In this document: piece after piece, positions 43,460 to 55,029 of the stretch
Position numbering within the stretch: position 1 is the stretch's first letter
Layout: each line of letters begins with the position of its first letter
DNA from: Sabellastarte sp. h YS-2021
Lineage: Eukaryota; Annelida; Polychaeta; Sabellida; Sabellidae
Direction of reading: 5' to 3'
Length of the DNA: 64,000 nt
Assembly: GCA_964017235.1 (NCBI GenBank)
Contig: OZ024928.1
Coordinates: 85,493,566-85,557,565, forward strand
Translations under genes and position numbers: made by a program
The notes under the pieces: model-generated
What the model was told of the DNA's origin: nothing
Database searches by the model: none
Seen by the model: only the letters and a program-made list of their open reading frames with translations

Positions 43460-44069
43460 AGAATCCATGAAAAGTGCCCTCCTAGAAAAGTGCCCTCCTA
43501 GAAAGGTGCCCTCCTAAAAAAGTGCACTCCTAGAAGGCTGCCCTCCTTCAAATTTGAAGGAGTGGAAAACTGCCCTCCTTTTCTCAGATGATGTATTCTG
43601 AAATTACTTTAAAATGTTTTATTCACAAGGTAGCTCAGGCTTTCCTGATTATAGGTACAGTTAAATCTTTAACCTGCTAGAGTTCCTGAGAGTTGTTGGA
43701 CACTGCATTAGACTTTTCTAAGTAAGGTTATTTGTGGTCACATGGATGTGCTTCTGCCAATTTTTATTGTAAAAAATACTTAATATGTATGCCTATGTAT
43801 GTTATCACCATAACCATGTTGATAGTGAAATCAGTGCTTACTTCCTATATGTGCTTACTTATGTATTATCATAAATATGTTGTCAAAATGATATTTTATA
43901 ATTCTCTGAATTAAATATCTATAAAATGCTTCTTAAAATGCTTATAAAATATTTATGGTGTATCATTTGAGAAAAGGAGGGCACTTTTCGAGCCATTCAA
44001 AAGGAGGTTACTTTTCTAGGAGGGCAGTCTTCTAGGGCACTTTTCTAGGAGGGCACTTTTCCGTGCACC
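43460..44069. mobile_element. Fold-back element made of a short repeated motif
   Basis: The left side has several tandem copies of GTGCCCTCCTAGAAAA-like units, and the right side has the inverse (TTTTCTAGGAGGGCAC), with an AT-rich centre of about 400 bp. The 8-bp direct repeat GAACAATA lies at 43452-43459 and 44070-44077, a plausible target duplication. There is no coding capacity. It resembles fold-back transposons or hAT-type MITEs; which one is not decidable here. Confidence 0.65.
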
Positions 44070-44077
44070 GAACAATA

Positions 44078-46930
44078 CAGCCATGTGTCATAAGCCACAT
44101 GTAATTGATGAAGCAAAGTACAATCAACAAGCCATGTGTTATTGATGAAACCAAATACATTCCTAAAAGTCAAGTATTACCAGTATTTAACTTTTGTTAA
44201 CAAGCCTTGTATAATTGTTAAGGAAAAATAAAATCAGTAAAGCCAAGTATTATCAATTAGTCACGTATGACTAAAATAGCCAAATGTAATCAATAATGTC
44301 ATGAAACACAATAAATCCTTTTATAGTCAGTAAAACCAAAACAGCATGATAGAAGTTACCACTTTTTCGCACCTTAAAACATCACATTTTGTTCAGGCTT
44401 CTGATCAAACAGATTTTACTAAAGTTTTTCAAATATTTCTATCTGTTTTGGGAACTTACTTTTGTTAGTGGGCATCATTTTGGCCACAATTGCTCTTGTG
44501 GCATCATTTTTTCTTCTGAAATTTTAGGCATTTTTGCTTTTATTGGCATTCCATTGAATGTATCTGATAATATGCATTCATAATGTATTATTATATAAAC
44601 TTAAACGCATTAGTTTGTGAGTGTATGAGACTTGTTAAGTCCTACCTGTTGAACACTCACAAGATAATTAGTTGATTTTAAACTTGTGTTGAAAAAAACT
44701 TGAAGAGGGCCAGAATGAATGCGATATTTGTTTTCATAGCCACCTATTTCTTCTGATGCTTTTCAAACCTGTTTATTTTCCAAATGAACAAAATCTATTG
44801 TTGTTTATGCAGACCTCTTTATCGCATGCACAGGTTGGCTTTTAATGATGCATTATTTGTGTGATGGCCTCAAAGTCTAGACAAAGGGCAAACCAATCTT
44901 GAACCTTGAGTGTTATTTCAAATCTCTGATTGACATGTTTTTACGTACCATTTCTCTCACACCCCAGTCCATGCTTGCATGTATCTAAACAGATTTCAGT
45001 TTTTGAAGGAATTAAATGAATATCTTGCATGTTACAGGTTTTAAAATCATCTTCAAGTATACATTTAAGTGGTTTGTGGTCCTTCAACAACTAATCTTCA
45101 TGAGTGACAATTTCCTGTCTTTGATTCCTCTGTTTTAGTTGTTAATATCTCAACAAACAATTGTACTAGCTAAAAATGGATTGTTTTTTGTTTTGAGTAT
45201 AAATGGTAACCAAAGCCTGTAATAACCTTGAAGAGTTTAACCTTTTCAAACTGATTATTTCTGGAGTATTTAGGAATGTGGTACACCTGTTCATCAAAAT
45301 CTTCTTTATATATAAGGGCAGAAGCATATGCTTATTTTTTATTTTTTGAACAGAATTCCATTTTAAATAGTTATTCAGATGTTTACAAAAAAAATGGCAG
45401 TTGTTTACACATTTGTAATGTAAATTATCCATTGTAATGGATACCACTATAATATTTGTATTATTCATACATGAAAAGATATTACCTGATTGATATATCT
45501 TGGTCATATTTTATATATATTGAATTTTGAGATTTTTTAAAACATATTTTATTCTCTAAAATTGTGGTTTTATTATTGCATTTTGAGATTTCTCCAGCCA
45601 CAAAAGATAGAACCTTACATGTACATGCTATGGCATATTGAGTGCTTTTGTGAGAAAAAATTGGTTGAATTGAGCTTCCCTCATTATGTCTTTTATATTG
45701 TATTTAAAAATGGCTAGTACATAGTTTTCCCGATGTCTTGTATTTTCCTTTTATATCCCATTTACACTTTTCTGATAAGGCACACCAGAAAAGCCCAGTT
45801 TGAAACATGAGTTTTAGGCCAGGCACTATGCCACATCGTTGTATAAAGTGCAAGATCAGCTCACTTTTGGATTCTGGATAAAAGTTGTCGTAAATAGTTT
45901 AAATTGTTTTGAACAATGTTGGCACAAATCCAAAACATGGCTGTTCTTGGTCTAGCAGTTGTCACATTCCTAGATTTTCCCTGAACTTCAGGTATCCATT
46001 ACCATAACACTCTGACAGGTGTCTGTTTGATCTGTGTCAGTGATATATTCTATGATGTCACTATTATGTTGATCTCCATTTCCATAGTAATGTCACAATT
46101 TCAAATTAAAGGAATATATTCATGTTAACCCGCTTTCACCACTTTCTTGCCTCGCTTGATGTGCTATGCACAACTAGCGATGATCTGAGAGCTGAGACGT
46201 TTTTCCAGAGTTAACATTTAAGTTTACTTGCACATATTGTACAGTTTTAGTTGTATTTAAGCAGCCTGTTCCATAGTTATTATTTTGCTTACTCCACTAG
46301 AGAATCATTGAAATCATGCTTTAAATTATTTTCTCAGGGGTTGAAGTTAGTAAAGTTAACTTAAAGACCAATTAATCTGCTCAATAATATCCATAGTTGA
46401 CATCAGGTAGGTTATCATACTGTATTAAAAAAAGCCTTCTCCCCATTTTATGAAAATATTTACGGGTTAACAAAACATTGTGTCCTGTCAATTATGACAC
46501 TATTTTACTCTGAACATTTCATATTCGAGCATTTTTCTTTTTCATTCTGAAGCACGTGATAATTACTTAAAAAACCCTGACATGAAAATCATAATTTGAT
46601 ACTCAATTGCTTTGAAGCATTTTGTAAGATAAATAGGGTGAGTGTATTGTGTTCACAGGCAAAGCACAATGAACAGGTCAGATTGTTGCTTTTGAAAGAT
46701 AATCTGCAGGGAAAGGTTTAGAGGAGTATATGTAAATCAGCTTTTCTATTTATAAAATTCACACAGGAAATAAATGTAAGGTTCACTTGATGATTGGCAA
46801 TATATAGGTATTGCTTTGTTTGTATTAAGTTAACTTAACATCTAAATCTGATTGATTGTGAGATATATACGATACAGAAAGTTCATAAATATCTATGATA
46901 TTTAAGCTATGTATAATATACCGTATTTAT
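44078..46930. other. TALPID3 intron sequence, no feature seen
   Basis: AT-rich intronic DNA. The 113-codon minus-strand frame at 45166-45507 has no domain. No exon with matching phase and homology was found between 43369 and 50717. Confidence 0.45.
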
Positions 46931-47365
46931 TGTAATAAACGCCCCGGGGCGATGCATTTTTCCAAAGGGGGGGGCGACTATTACAGATAAATAAAATCAT
47001 ATCTCGAGTCCAGTGACAATGGGCGATAATGAACACTTGCTGCCTTGATCTCGCTTGCTGGCATGTATAATGGCGAGACAGCTTAAAATATTTAAAACAA
47101 ACCTTAAATCTGAAGAAATTATGTAGTTTTATCTCCTATTATTGCAGATTTCAATGCGTCTGTGACCAAAACTGCCATGTTTTGTTTTTATTTTCTTTAT
47201 TTCTCGTAAGCGATATTCGCTTGGGAAGTACTAAAATGCACCATTTTTCGGAATCCCGGAATCGCAAAAGTGTTGGCTGTTGAGAGGCCCGAAACCCCGA
47301 AATATAAACTTTGCAAAGGTAGAGAAGAGGGGGGGGCGATTAATAGGGTGGGGGCGTTTATTACA
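46931..47365. mobile_element. Non-autonomous TIR element, 435 bp
   Basis: Perfect 15-bp ends TGTAATAAACGCCCC and its reverse complement. Subterminal G-runs ('aaaggggggggcgac', 'gaggggggggcgat') occur on both sides. The interior has no coding capacity. The target duplication is unclear, so the superfamily is left open. Confidence 0.7.
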
Positions 47366-47919
47366 GTGAAACCCCTTTATATGGAACGTGGTCCAGTTGA
47401 ATTGCATTCTGTTAAGAAAGAAGTATATGTTCGCAATGTTAAGTTTTGCTGGAAATCCTAATCAAAGGTCACAAGTTGGAGTTTTACATGCGCCAAGTTT
47501 AGGTTTATAAATAAGAAGACAAACACTTTGTGAATCTGGCATTTTGTCATGGACTCAAACTTTCCACCAAAGTGGAGAGAGTCAGTTGAGTAAGTGCCTA
47601 AATTATTAACCACCGAAGACTTGGAAATTCTGATGGAAGCTGGGGCAGGCAGGGTCCCTGAGATTAAACTCTCAGGTTAGACTGTTCTTAAAAGTTTACT
47701 TGTCATCGCATTTATTTTTACGAAAATTAACAAGTATTGCATTCAAAAAATTCAAAGCAGAGAATTAAATGTGCTACCGCAAAAGTAAGGTAGTGATATA
47801 TTATACAGTTTAAAATCAAATAAAGCTGCAAACTAGTGCAAAGTGTACACCATTGTTTTATATGAGCTGGTGTACAGTGAAGTCAAAGTTAGTGTTTTAT
47901 GTGCCATTCAACCATAATG

Positions 47920-48412
47920 CCCCATTCACACTTCAGGCGGTGCATCCCACAGTTACAGGTGTTCCTCAGTGGAGGAACCACCCCCAGGTTGTCCCATTTC
48001 ATCCAAGTTGTTCACACTACTGGCGGATGGCCACTGATTGGACTGATTTTAACCATCTATAACAGTAGGATGACAGTACTACAAACGTTGGTCCTGAGAG
48101 AAGCAACCTCCATTAACCTCCACTCTCCTCCGGTAGCCGTCAGATGAACACTTGGCACCTTATGCGCCGTATTACACCAAAAGATGAAGAATCACAACCT
48201 TCTGTACACCGTGGACCACACCTTTGGCTACGGTAGCAAGAAATTCATACACACATGCGCGAATTCGTCTGTGCATGTTCATGGTACCGAAATCAGAGGC
48301 GGAAATTTGAAACTTTTCAAAACATAGGACGCGTCAGACAGTGATCCAAAGACAGGGACGCTTTCCCAAACGCGGGTTACCACGGGTGATACCGCCTGTA
48401 GTGTGAAAGGGG
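47920..48412. mobile_element. Non-autonomous TIR element, about 0.5 kb
   Basis: The ends CCCATTCACACTTCAGGCGGT and ACCGCCTGTAGTGTGAAAGG are imperfect inverted repeats (TCACACT..AGGCGGT shared). The interior is richer in CpG than its surroundings. No ORF of note. The two short + strand frames here are not supported as genes. Confidence 0.6.
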
Positions 48413-50716
48413 TATAAGCTAGTATAAAGTACATACATGTGTGACAATATTTAAAATGATAACAATTGAATAAATTGAGGATTTAAGATTAAGAAAATTT
48501 CCAGAATAAAATAAAAAAGATGAGTCTCTTTAACTCATTTTCATTAAAGCTTGAGAGATAACAGAATAAATTCTGGGGAGCACATAAACCTGGCATAATA
48601 GCTATTAGTGATACATAAACACAAATTAATTTTATGGTATCTTTTTGACACTAGCAGTGTGTAGTGTGTATTGTGTGAGGTGAAATGACCAAATCATGTT
48701 TGTGATGTGGTTGATATTGAATGATGACATAATTACCAAACAGTAGCCAACAGGCACATATTCACAGGCACTGTCAAAGATTTAATTGAGAAAAAGCAGG
48801 GATTTTAGGGGGTTGACAAGTGTCTGTATGTGTGATAGAGGTGATAATGAAAGGGACCCTGGGGAGGGTGGGGAGGGTTGGGGGGGAGGCGAGAGGAGAC
48901 TGTGGCCTGGGGTGCAATGGAGCTATTACACCACTGCCCTGATTAATGGCCAGGCTTTGTGCACATGAATATTGTTTCTCACATCAAGACACTTTAGACC
49001 AAAAGTTCCTGTTACGAAGAACTTGAATTGAGGTGTATTTTGATGGCAGTGGTAAAGCATTTAAGCATTTAAAAAACTCCAGCTTTTCATAGAACTTTGT
49101 CATGCAAACAGCCAGTTTCATCTTCATGTTTGTGCACCATAATTCCACGTCACTGATCAAAATTAATATCCTGTATTAGAATAAAACTCCATTTGAGAAG
49201 CCCTACGGGAACCCATAGTTGTTCTGATCTTGGATTTTAATCTTCTGTAGACACGAACTCTACCTTTTATAGTCACTGTGCCATGTGTGTTTTATTGAGA
49301 GACATCGAGAAGAAGAAAAAAAATTATTTTCCTTGTAGCTACAGAAAACTAGAAAGTTCGTCAGTTTTCATATGTATACATATACAAATAAGAAGCACTT
49401 AGATTTTGTATTTTGAAAAGAATCTATTAAAGTAATTAAACAAAAGTATTGGATTGCGTCACATTATGTTGCATGTGAGGGGTTGTTTGTGGAGAGGTAT
49501 TTCTCCTAATGTTACAATGACTGGGGACAAATTAAATGCCCATTACAGGTATAAAATCTGTGGCATATGTCTTGTAATAAGACCTGCACCTGCACCAACT
49601 GAACCTCTTGAGCCCCAGAAGCACGAGAATGATTTTCACCCAGATCATGAGAATTCATTTGCTTTCTTTGATATTTGTCATAGGTGTCAGTTCATATCAA
49701 AGAATTGTGTTAATTAAAATAGTTATCCAAGAGAGACATTCTGTAGACCTGATTCTGAGAGCTTGCATGTTTGGTCTCTATTTAAACCCCTGACTACTTT
49801 TGTCCTTCTGAAAAATAATGATAAACAAGTTGTTTATCTATGATGTATGACTTGTACATTTTTGTAACATTTACCAACAAGAATAATATTTGTAAAGGTA
49901 AATCAGCAGTAATTGCACAAAAGAACTTTAGATATTGGTATGATGCATAATGCCGTCTTTGCTGTCTCAGTATCCATATTTGTTGTGCTAATAGACCTCA
50001 AATGTTAGAAATAAACAAATGAACATCAGTACCTCAAATACAAAATTAAAACTGCCACAGCTACTTAAAAATATTGGAATTTGTTTCAACTTTTGAGGCA
50101 CTCCTATTAACACAACTAGGGACATAGTATTTGATTTTCATATGTCAGAGAAAGGTTTTGATTCTTATTTCTGGTATGGCTAATTCACCTCTCACTGAGA
50201 TTACAGGTCAAATCCTTGGATTTAAGTGGGAAAATTAAAGCTGCATAATCTTGCTCAACCAGTATGTAGTGTTTTCCTCAAGTTCTGACAGGTTGTGATA
50301 TAATCTACAGGTAAAGTCAGGCGAGGTATCCTATATGGTTGGTGCTTATTTCTATTTTTTCTTTGAAATGAAGCAACTCAGAGTATTTTTTCTTCCCTGA
50401 ACAGGACACAAGTTAACCTCCCTAGCTAATGTTGTTACCCATTTCTACCCCTTTGTGAAGAGGGTCTCGTATGTTTAAAGTACCTTGTCCAAGGTACAAG
50501 TTCCATGACCAGGCTGAAGATCTAATCCGAGATATTACACTCTCAAGTCCAACACCATAACTATGATGTATTAAAATCAATATTAAAACAAATTATATCA
50601 CATCAAACTCTCATCATTTCAGTGGACCTGTGGTCAAATCTATCCAAACTGTAGAAAGTGTTGGTTCCTGTCCCAATATGATTTCAGATGTTAAAGAAAC
50701 TACTTATTGTTTTTAG
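48413..50716. other. TALPID3 intron sequence
   Basis: Contains a G-rich tract at 48860-48895 and a weak tRNA-SINE-like fragment at about 50160-50320 ('ctctcactgagattacaggt', 'aagtgggaaaattaaagc'). The 49454-49717 open frame has no recognisable domain. No exon is supported. Confidence 0.4.
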
Positions 50717-50931
50717 AGCAAAGTGGTTGACATACCCCCAAGCAGTCCCTACCCTTCCCGACTTGATGTCCAGACTGGTGATGCCCCGGTGTCGGACAAT
50801 TATGCAGATGCTCATGCCACCTTGAAAGAGGTCAAGAAGACTCAAGGGCTCTTTGAGGCAAACATCCAAGCCATTCTGAGGGCTCGGCAAGAGTCAGAGG
50901 TCTATTCAACCCTCGGCCAGCTCACTTTTGG
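50717..50931 (+). CDS. KIAA0586: TALPID3 internal exon (conserved coiled-coil region)
   Basis: 215 bases between 'ttgtttttag' and 'gtaagatg', starting in phase 0 and ending after two codon bases. It encodes about 71 residues, including PPSSPYPSRLD and the helical run DAHATLKEVKKTQGLFEANI followed by QAILRARQESEVYSTLGQL. This run has the pattern of the vertebrate TALPID3 helix 'LREV..nK..LEeNLeAIiRAk...mYs', from the central coiled-coil part of the protein. TALPID3 is a centrosomal protein needed for basal-body docking, cilium formation and Hedgehog signalling. The GC content is higher than in the flanking introns. The next exon at 60147 joins in frame. Confidence 0.85.
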
Positions 50932-51194
50932 GTAAGATGTCATCATTTGTATAATGTGTATGCAACCCTTTATCAGCCCCCTTACAGGTGAGATATAATA
51001 ATGTGTATGAAGTGTGCAACCCTGCATACACTCACTTATAGTTGAGACATGTAATCACTTGTATAGTGTCTGTGTAAGTCTGGGTAAGATTGTAAGATAC
51101 AATGAAAAATACAAAGTCTGTACAACCGTGGACCATACTCACTTGGGTAGAGAAAGTGAAGCATCAAACATCCTTTTTATTGCGTTAATACATT

Positions 51195-51368
51195 CTATCC
51201 AATGGACAATAGCTTATCCGGTCGGCGCAGACCGGCCCGCCAAACGCCAGAAAAAGATGTCCTGTGTTTCCACCGGCAGGTCGGTCCGTAGTACTAGTGC
51301 ACTTGCCAGATGGCGTGTCGTACTTCCTTCCTGTCTAGACAGCATGACGTCATAGCATCTTTTTCGTT
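51195..51368 (+). repeat. Left inverted terminal repeat of the deleted DIRS
   Basis: Pairs with 54152-54326 with about three mismatches (for example 'gatgtcc' against 'gacgtcc' and 'acttgcc' against 'actcgcc'). It contains the same TGACGTCA motif as the other DIRS. Confidence 0.9.
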
Positions 51369-51480
51369 TGGCGCATGCTAGTGCACAAGGAAATTTCTTC
51401 AAAGGAGTTTACTGAGTTTTTCTTCTACCATTTTGCGTTTTCTTCACTTTTATTTGATTTTATTATATACCAGGACTATC

Positions 51481-52256
51481 ATGTCTTCTCCTGGCCAACG
51501 CAGAGGCGGTTGTGGGCACGCTATGGCAAATTTTGACACTCATGCATTTTGTGCAAGATGTCGCGAGAAGGGTAAGGGGACGGACGATTGTGTAAAGAAA
51601 CCCCAGTCTTCGGATTGTAAATGTGACAGCAGACAAGCTATCCAGGCTGGGTCAGACCATCCAAACAGAATGGTCCCTCCTTCCGGAAGTTTTTCAACAA
51701 ATATGCAACCAATGGCACCGGCCTCAAATAGATCTTTTTGCCACGAGGTTCAACCACAAGTTACCTCAGTTTGTCTCTCCAGTACCGGATTCCCTGGCTG
51801 TGGCAGTGGACGCACTTACTCTGCCATGGGAGGATCTGGATGCATACGCCTTCCCACCGACCGCCATATTGGGCAAAGTGGTGGAGAAGCTACTGGACTC
51901 CCCGTGCAAAAGGATCATTATGATTGCCCCGGGGTGGCCCAACATGCCTTGGTTTTGGGACTTGGTGACCATGTCCAGTCAGGTCCCCCTCAGCCTGCCC
52001 AACCTGCCCAATCTACTGACACAGCCCTTCAATCAGATCCCTCACAGAAATCTGACAAACCTAAATCTCCATGCCTGGCTCCTAGAGCCACAAAAATCAA
52101 AGAACAGGGCTTCTCTGAGACAGTGGCAGCAAGAATTGAAGCTCCTCAAAGAAGATCTACCAGATCAGTCTATGAGGCAAAGTGGGCCATTTTTACAAAG
52201 TGGTGCATCACTAATCAGGTGGATTTCAGGTCACCACCTATAAAGTCGGTGGCTGA
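51481..52256 (+). pseudogene. DIRS gag N-terminus fused by deletion to the recombinase frame (first part)
   Basis: ATG 51481 opens the gag-like Cys/His region (CGHAMANFDTHAFCARCREK). After the deletion near 51625 the same frame runs through the region that overlaps the methyltransferase and into the start of the recombinase (RRSTRSVYEAKWAIFTKWC). It is cut at 52256 by the MITE. Before that insertion, gag N-terminus and recombinase would have been one open frame. After insertion the frame runs into MITE sequence and stops at 52386. Confidence 0.8.
51623..52243 (+). pseudogene. Remnant of the DIRS RNase H end and methyltransferase-like region
   Basis: Open frame of about 206 codons covering ADKLSRLGQ (end of RNase H), IDLFATRFNHKLPQF, FVSPVPDS, YAFPPTAILGKVV and MIAPGWPNMPWFWDLV, collinear with residues about 575-760 of the intact ORF2. 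It has no RT and no start codon of its own, so it is a remnant. Confidence 0.85.
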
Positions 52257-52772
52257 TAGTGCTGGGAGATCGCTTGGATTTTACCTGTCGATGTTCGTAT
52301 CGGAAATTTGTAAACAAACTTCGAACATTTCCGATCATGGAGTCGAAAGTGTAAACCAAACAGAAAAATACAAAATTAAATTATAAACCAGCAAATACAC
52401 ACAAATTATCACAAATATAACCAAAGTATAACCTAAAAGCCATTCACAGACGTCTCTCTCACTAACAAACCATGCTTGATGTATCTTGACTTTTGATTGG
52501 CTAATTTTATGGTTACCTTGACAACTGTGTGAAAACCCAAGGTATTTCTATTTACGTTATTTTTATTGCATTCACGGCTAGTTTTGTGATTTTAACTGAT
52601 GAATATTTCAGATTCTACATAATATTACCCAGGTTAGAGTTTTATTGTAACCAAAAAGCTGCAAAGAAATGAATTTAGCAAACATCGGTTGTACTTAAAT
52701 TTTACCGATCATTGATTGGCAATGAGCCAGCGAGCGATAATACCGAAGTTTGCAAACATCGTCCCAGCACTA
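52257..52772. mobile_element. hAT-like MITE, 516 bp
   Basis: Perfect 11-bp terminal inverted repeats TAGTGCTGGGA / TCCCAGCACTA flanked by the perfect 8-bp duplication GTGGCTGA at 52249-52256 and 52773-52780. An 8-bp duplication and TAG-type ends fit the hAT superfamily. There is no transposase. Subterminal sequences contain 'gtttgcaaacatcg' and 'tttgtaaacaaacttcg', possible transposase-binding repeats. The host sequence resumes exactly at the duplication. Confidence 0.92.
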
Positions 52773-53669
52773 GTGGCTGACTTCCTAATGTACCTCTTTG
52801 AGGACAGGAAGTTACAGCCCAGCACCATTGATGGTTACAGGTCTGCTATTGCTGATAAGCTAGGTAATACCACAGTCAATATCAGCAAAGATGAGAATCT
52901 CAACCGTCTCTTGGAAAGTTTCCACAGAGATAGACCCAGAGGGCGAAGGGGAATACCCTCCTGGAACCTCTCCCTGGTGCTACACCAGCTGACAAAGGCC
53001 CCTTTCGAACCTCTCAGGGAGGCATCTCTGAAGCATTTGACCTTCAAAACTGTCTTCCTTTTGGCCCTGGGCTCGGGTAAAAGAAGGAGTGAGGTCCATG
53101 CATGGCAGCACAAAAACATCAGACACCAATCCGATTGGTCTAAGGTGTCCCTTTTTCCATCTCCCAGCTTTCTCTCCAAGAATCAGCTGGCCAAGGAGGG
53201 TCCGGAGAGTGTAGCCCCAGTGGTCATACCAGCCCTGGCTCCTACTCTGGATAAATCCCTCAAGTCTGACAGATCCCTTTGTCCAGTCAGAGCCTTGCGC
53301 TACTATTTGGACAGGACTTCAGATCTCAGGCAGCACAAGGAGCTAGTCTTTGTCTCCTTCAAGAAAGGCTTCGACAAAGATATCTCCCCTGCCACTATCT
53401 CCTCATGGATCAAACAAACTGTGATCCTATGCTATGAGCTCTCTGATCATCAGGCACATACCCTACATCAAGTTAAAGCCCATGATGTTAGGGCCTTCGC
53501 TGCCTCTAAGGCCTTCCAGTCGGAAGTTTCCTTAGATCAGATCTTAGCAGCCTGCCACTGGAAATCTCATAATACCTTCACACAATTTTACCTGAAGGAT
53601 GTGGCCTGGGCTGACTCAGAGCTTTTCCATTTGGGTCCTGTAGTGGCTGCCCAGCAGATCCACCAATAA
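52773..53669 (+). pseudogene. DIRS tyrosine recombinase, second part after the MITE
   Basis: Encodes ADFLMYLFEDRKLQPSTIDG, the Arg box GSGKRRSEVHAW, the AHDVRAFAAS box, ACHWKSHNTF and the Tyr box FTQFYLKDVAW, ending at 53669 like the intact copy. All catalytic residues are kept. The insertion plus duplication adds 524 bases, which shifts the frame against the upstream part, so the protein is broken although its sequence is well preserved. Confidence 0.9.
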
Positions 53670-53997
53670 ACGGGACCCAGAGGAGATTTTTAAATATGTA
53701 AATAGTGTATATACAGTTAAGAAGCATCAAAAAAAAAAAAAATCAGACGTGCTTCCTTCGGGAGGTTTATTAATTCTTCAAGGGACTCTTCCCTTACCTC
53801 AGAACAGGTCTGTTGGAGAAAAAAGGGGGGGGGACGGGAAGTCGGTTTGGACCGGTTACCCGGCCTATGATGACCGACTATAGCCTTAAGGGTTCTTGAC
53901 CACATGGTCGACCCAGGCTTGATGAGTTTTTTGTTAATTATTCTGAGTTCACCTAAGTCACTAGTAACTTACCCGCCATCCAAGCGGTAGTTATTCA

Positions 53998-54092
53998 GCT
54001 ATTGTCCATTGGATAGGATGTATTAACGCAATAAAATTGCAAATTTAATAAGTAAATTAAATTTTTATAAGTTAATACCCTATCCAATGGAC
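53998..54092 (+). repeat. Internal complementary region of the deleted DIRS
   Basis: The left part is the reverse complement of 51175-51214 (one mismatch). The right part is the reverse complement of about 54312-54368 (one mismatch). Confidence 0.9.
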
Positions 54093-54151
54093 ACGCAAGA
54101 CCCTCCCACCGACCCCGCTTTCAACTTACTAGGGGTCTAATTGGTTTAGAC

Positions 54152-54326
54152 AACGAAAAAGATGCTATGACGTCATGCTGTCTAGACAGGAAGGAAGTAC
54201 GACACGCCATCTGGCGAGTGCACTAGTACTACGGACCGACCTGCCGGTAGAAACACAGGACGTCTTTTTCTGGCGTTTGGCGGGCCGGTCTGCGCCGACC
54301 GGATAAGCTATTGTCCAGTGGATAGG
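54152..54326 (-). repeat. Right inverted terminal repeat of the deleted DIRS
   Basis: Inverted partner of 51195-51368. The unique outer right end (54327-54368) follows, ending 'aaatttgcaa' as in the full-length element. Confidence 0.9.
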
Positions 54327-54368
54327 GTATTAACTTATAAAAATTTAATTTACTTATTAAATTTGCAA

Positions 54369-55029
54369 ATTTCACCACTTGCAAGTGTGCTTGACCAGTA
54401 TTTTTGTATCCAAGACAATTCACCCCATGCCACAGAAAAAAAAATTTAACCATAGAGTATATATCATAACAAAGGTGTTTTTACAGTGAGAAAAATGATA
54501 AAATATTGAACATAAACCTTTGTGACATTTCACCTAACAGAAGCCACCAATCACAGATTATTTAACTGTGGAAATTGTAAAATTTACATGTGCCAAAATT
54601 TAACATGAAAAATGATTTTTTGGCTGCATTCAGATGTCATTATCCATGTAAATTGTTGGATATCTTATAAAAATAGCATCGTAGATCCCCTTACCCCCAC
54701 AGTCTGTTGAACACCATGACACCAAAAGATTTAGAAGAGATGAAAAAGTACAAAGATAAGAAATCTTTCAGAACATACTGTTAGTTATGTAAAGGAGAAG
54801 GAAAAATAACGCATAAAAAAAAATAGAAAAAAGTATGTGAAAACAAAGTATCAAAACAAGACAATTTAATAGTAAGGTGATGGCATTAATTTGCAAACTA
54901 AAAGTTATTAAGCTTTAAAATTGATTGATCTGTTATTAATCAATGGTAATAGCACAATCAGGTAAAACTACAATTAATAATCGGCTACTGCAATCCATAT
55001 AGCTTTGTGATAGGACAAATGTGTCTCAC
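54369..55029. other. TALPID3 intron sequence, no feature seen
   Basis: AT-rich DNA between the deleted DIRS and the inverted repeat array. No exon, RNA or named repeat is supported. Confidence 0.5.

Larger units (their letters stand above)
51175..54368 (+). mobile_element. DIRS element, internally deleted copy interrupted by a hAT-like MITE
   Basis: About 3.2 kb. It has inverted terminal repeats (51195-51368 and 54152-54326, with about three differences in 174 bp) and an internal complementary region at 53998-54092. The latter differs by one base from each outer end. Most of gag, all of the RT and most of RNase H are missing; the junction lies near 51625. The methyltransferase-like region and the recombinase remain, the latter split at 52256 by the insertion 52257-52772. 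ITR sequence differs from the 32074 copy, so it belongs to another subfamily. It sits in the TALPID3 intron between the exons at 50717 and 60147, in the sense direction. Confidence 0.93.

Noticed and set aside
49454-49717. 87-codon + strand frame in the TALPID3 intron
   Set aside because: No domain, no splice sites in matching phase, no conservation evidence.
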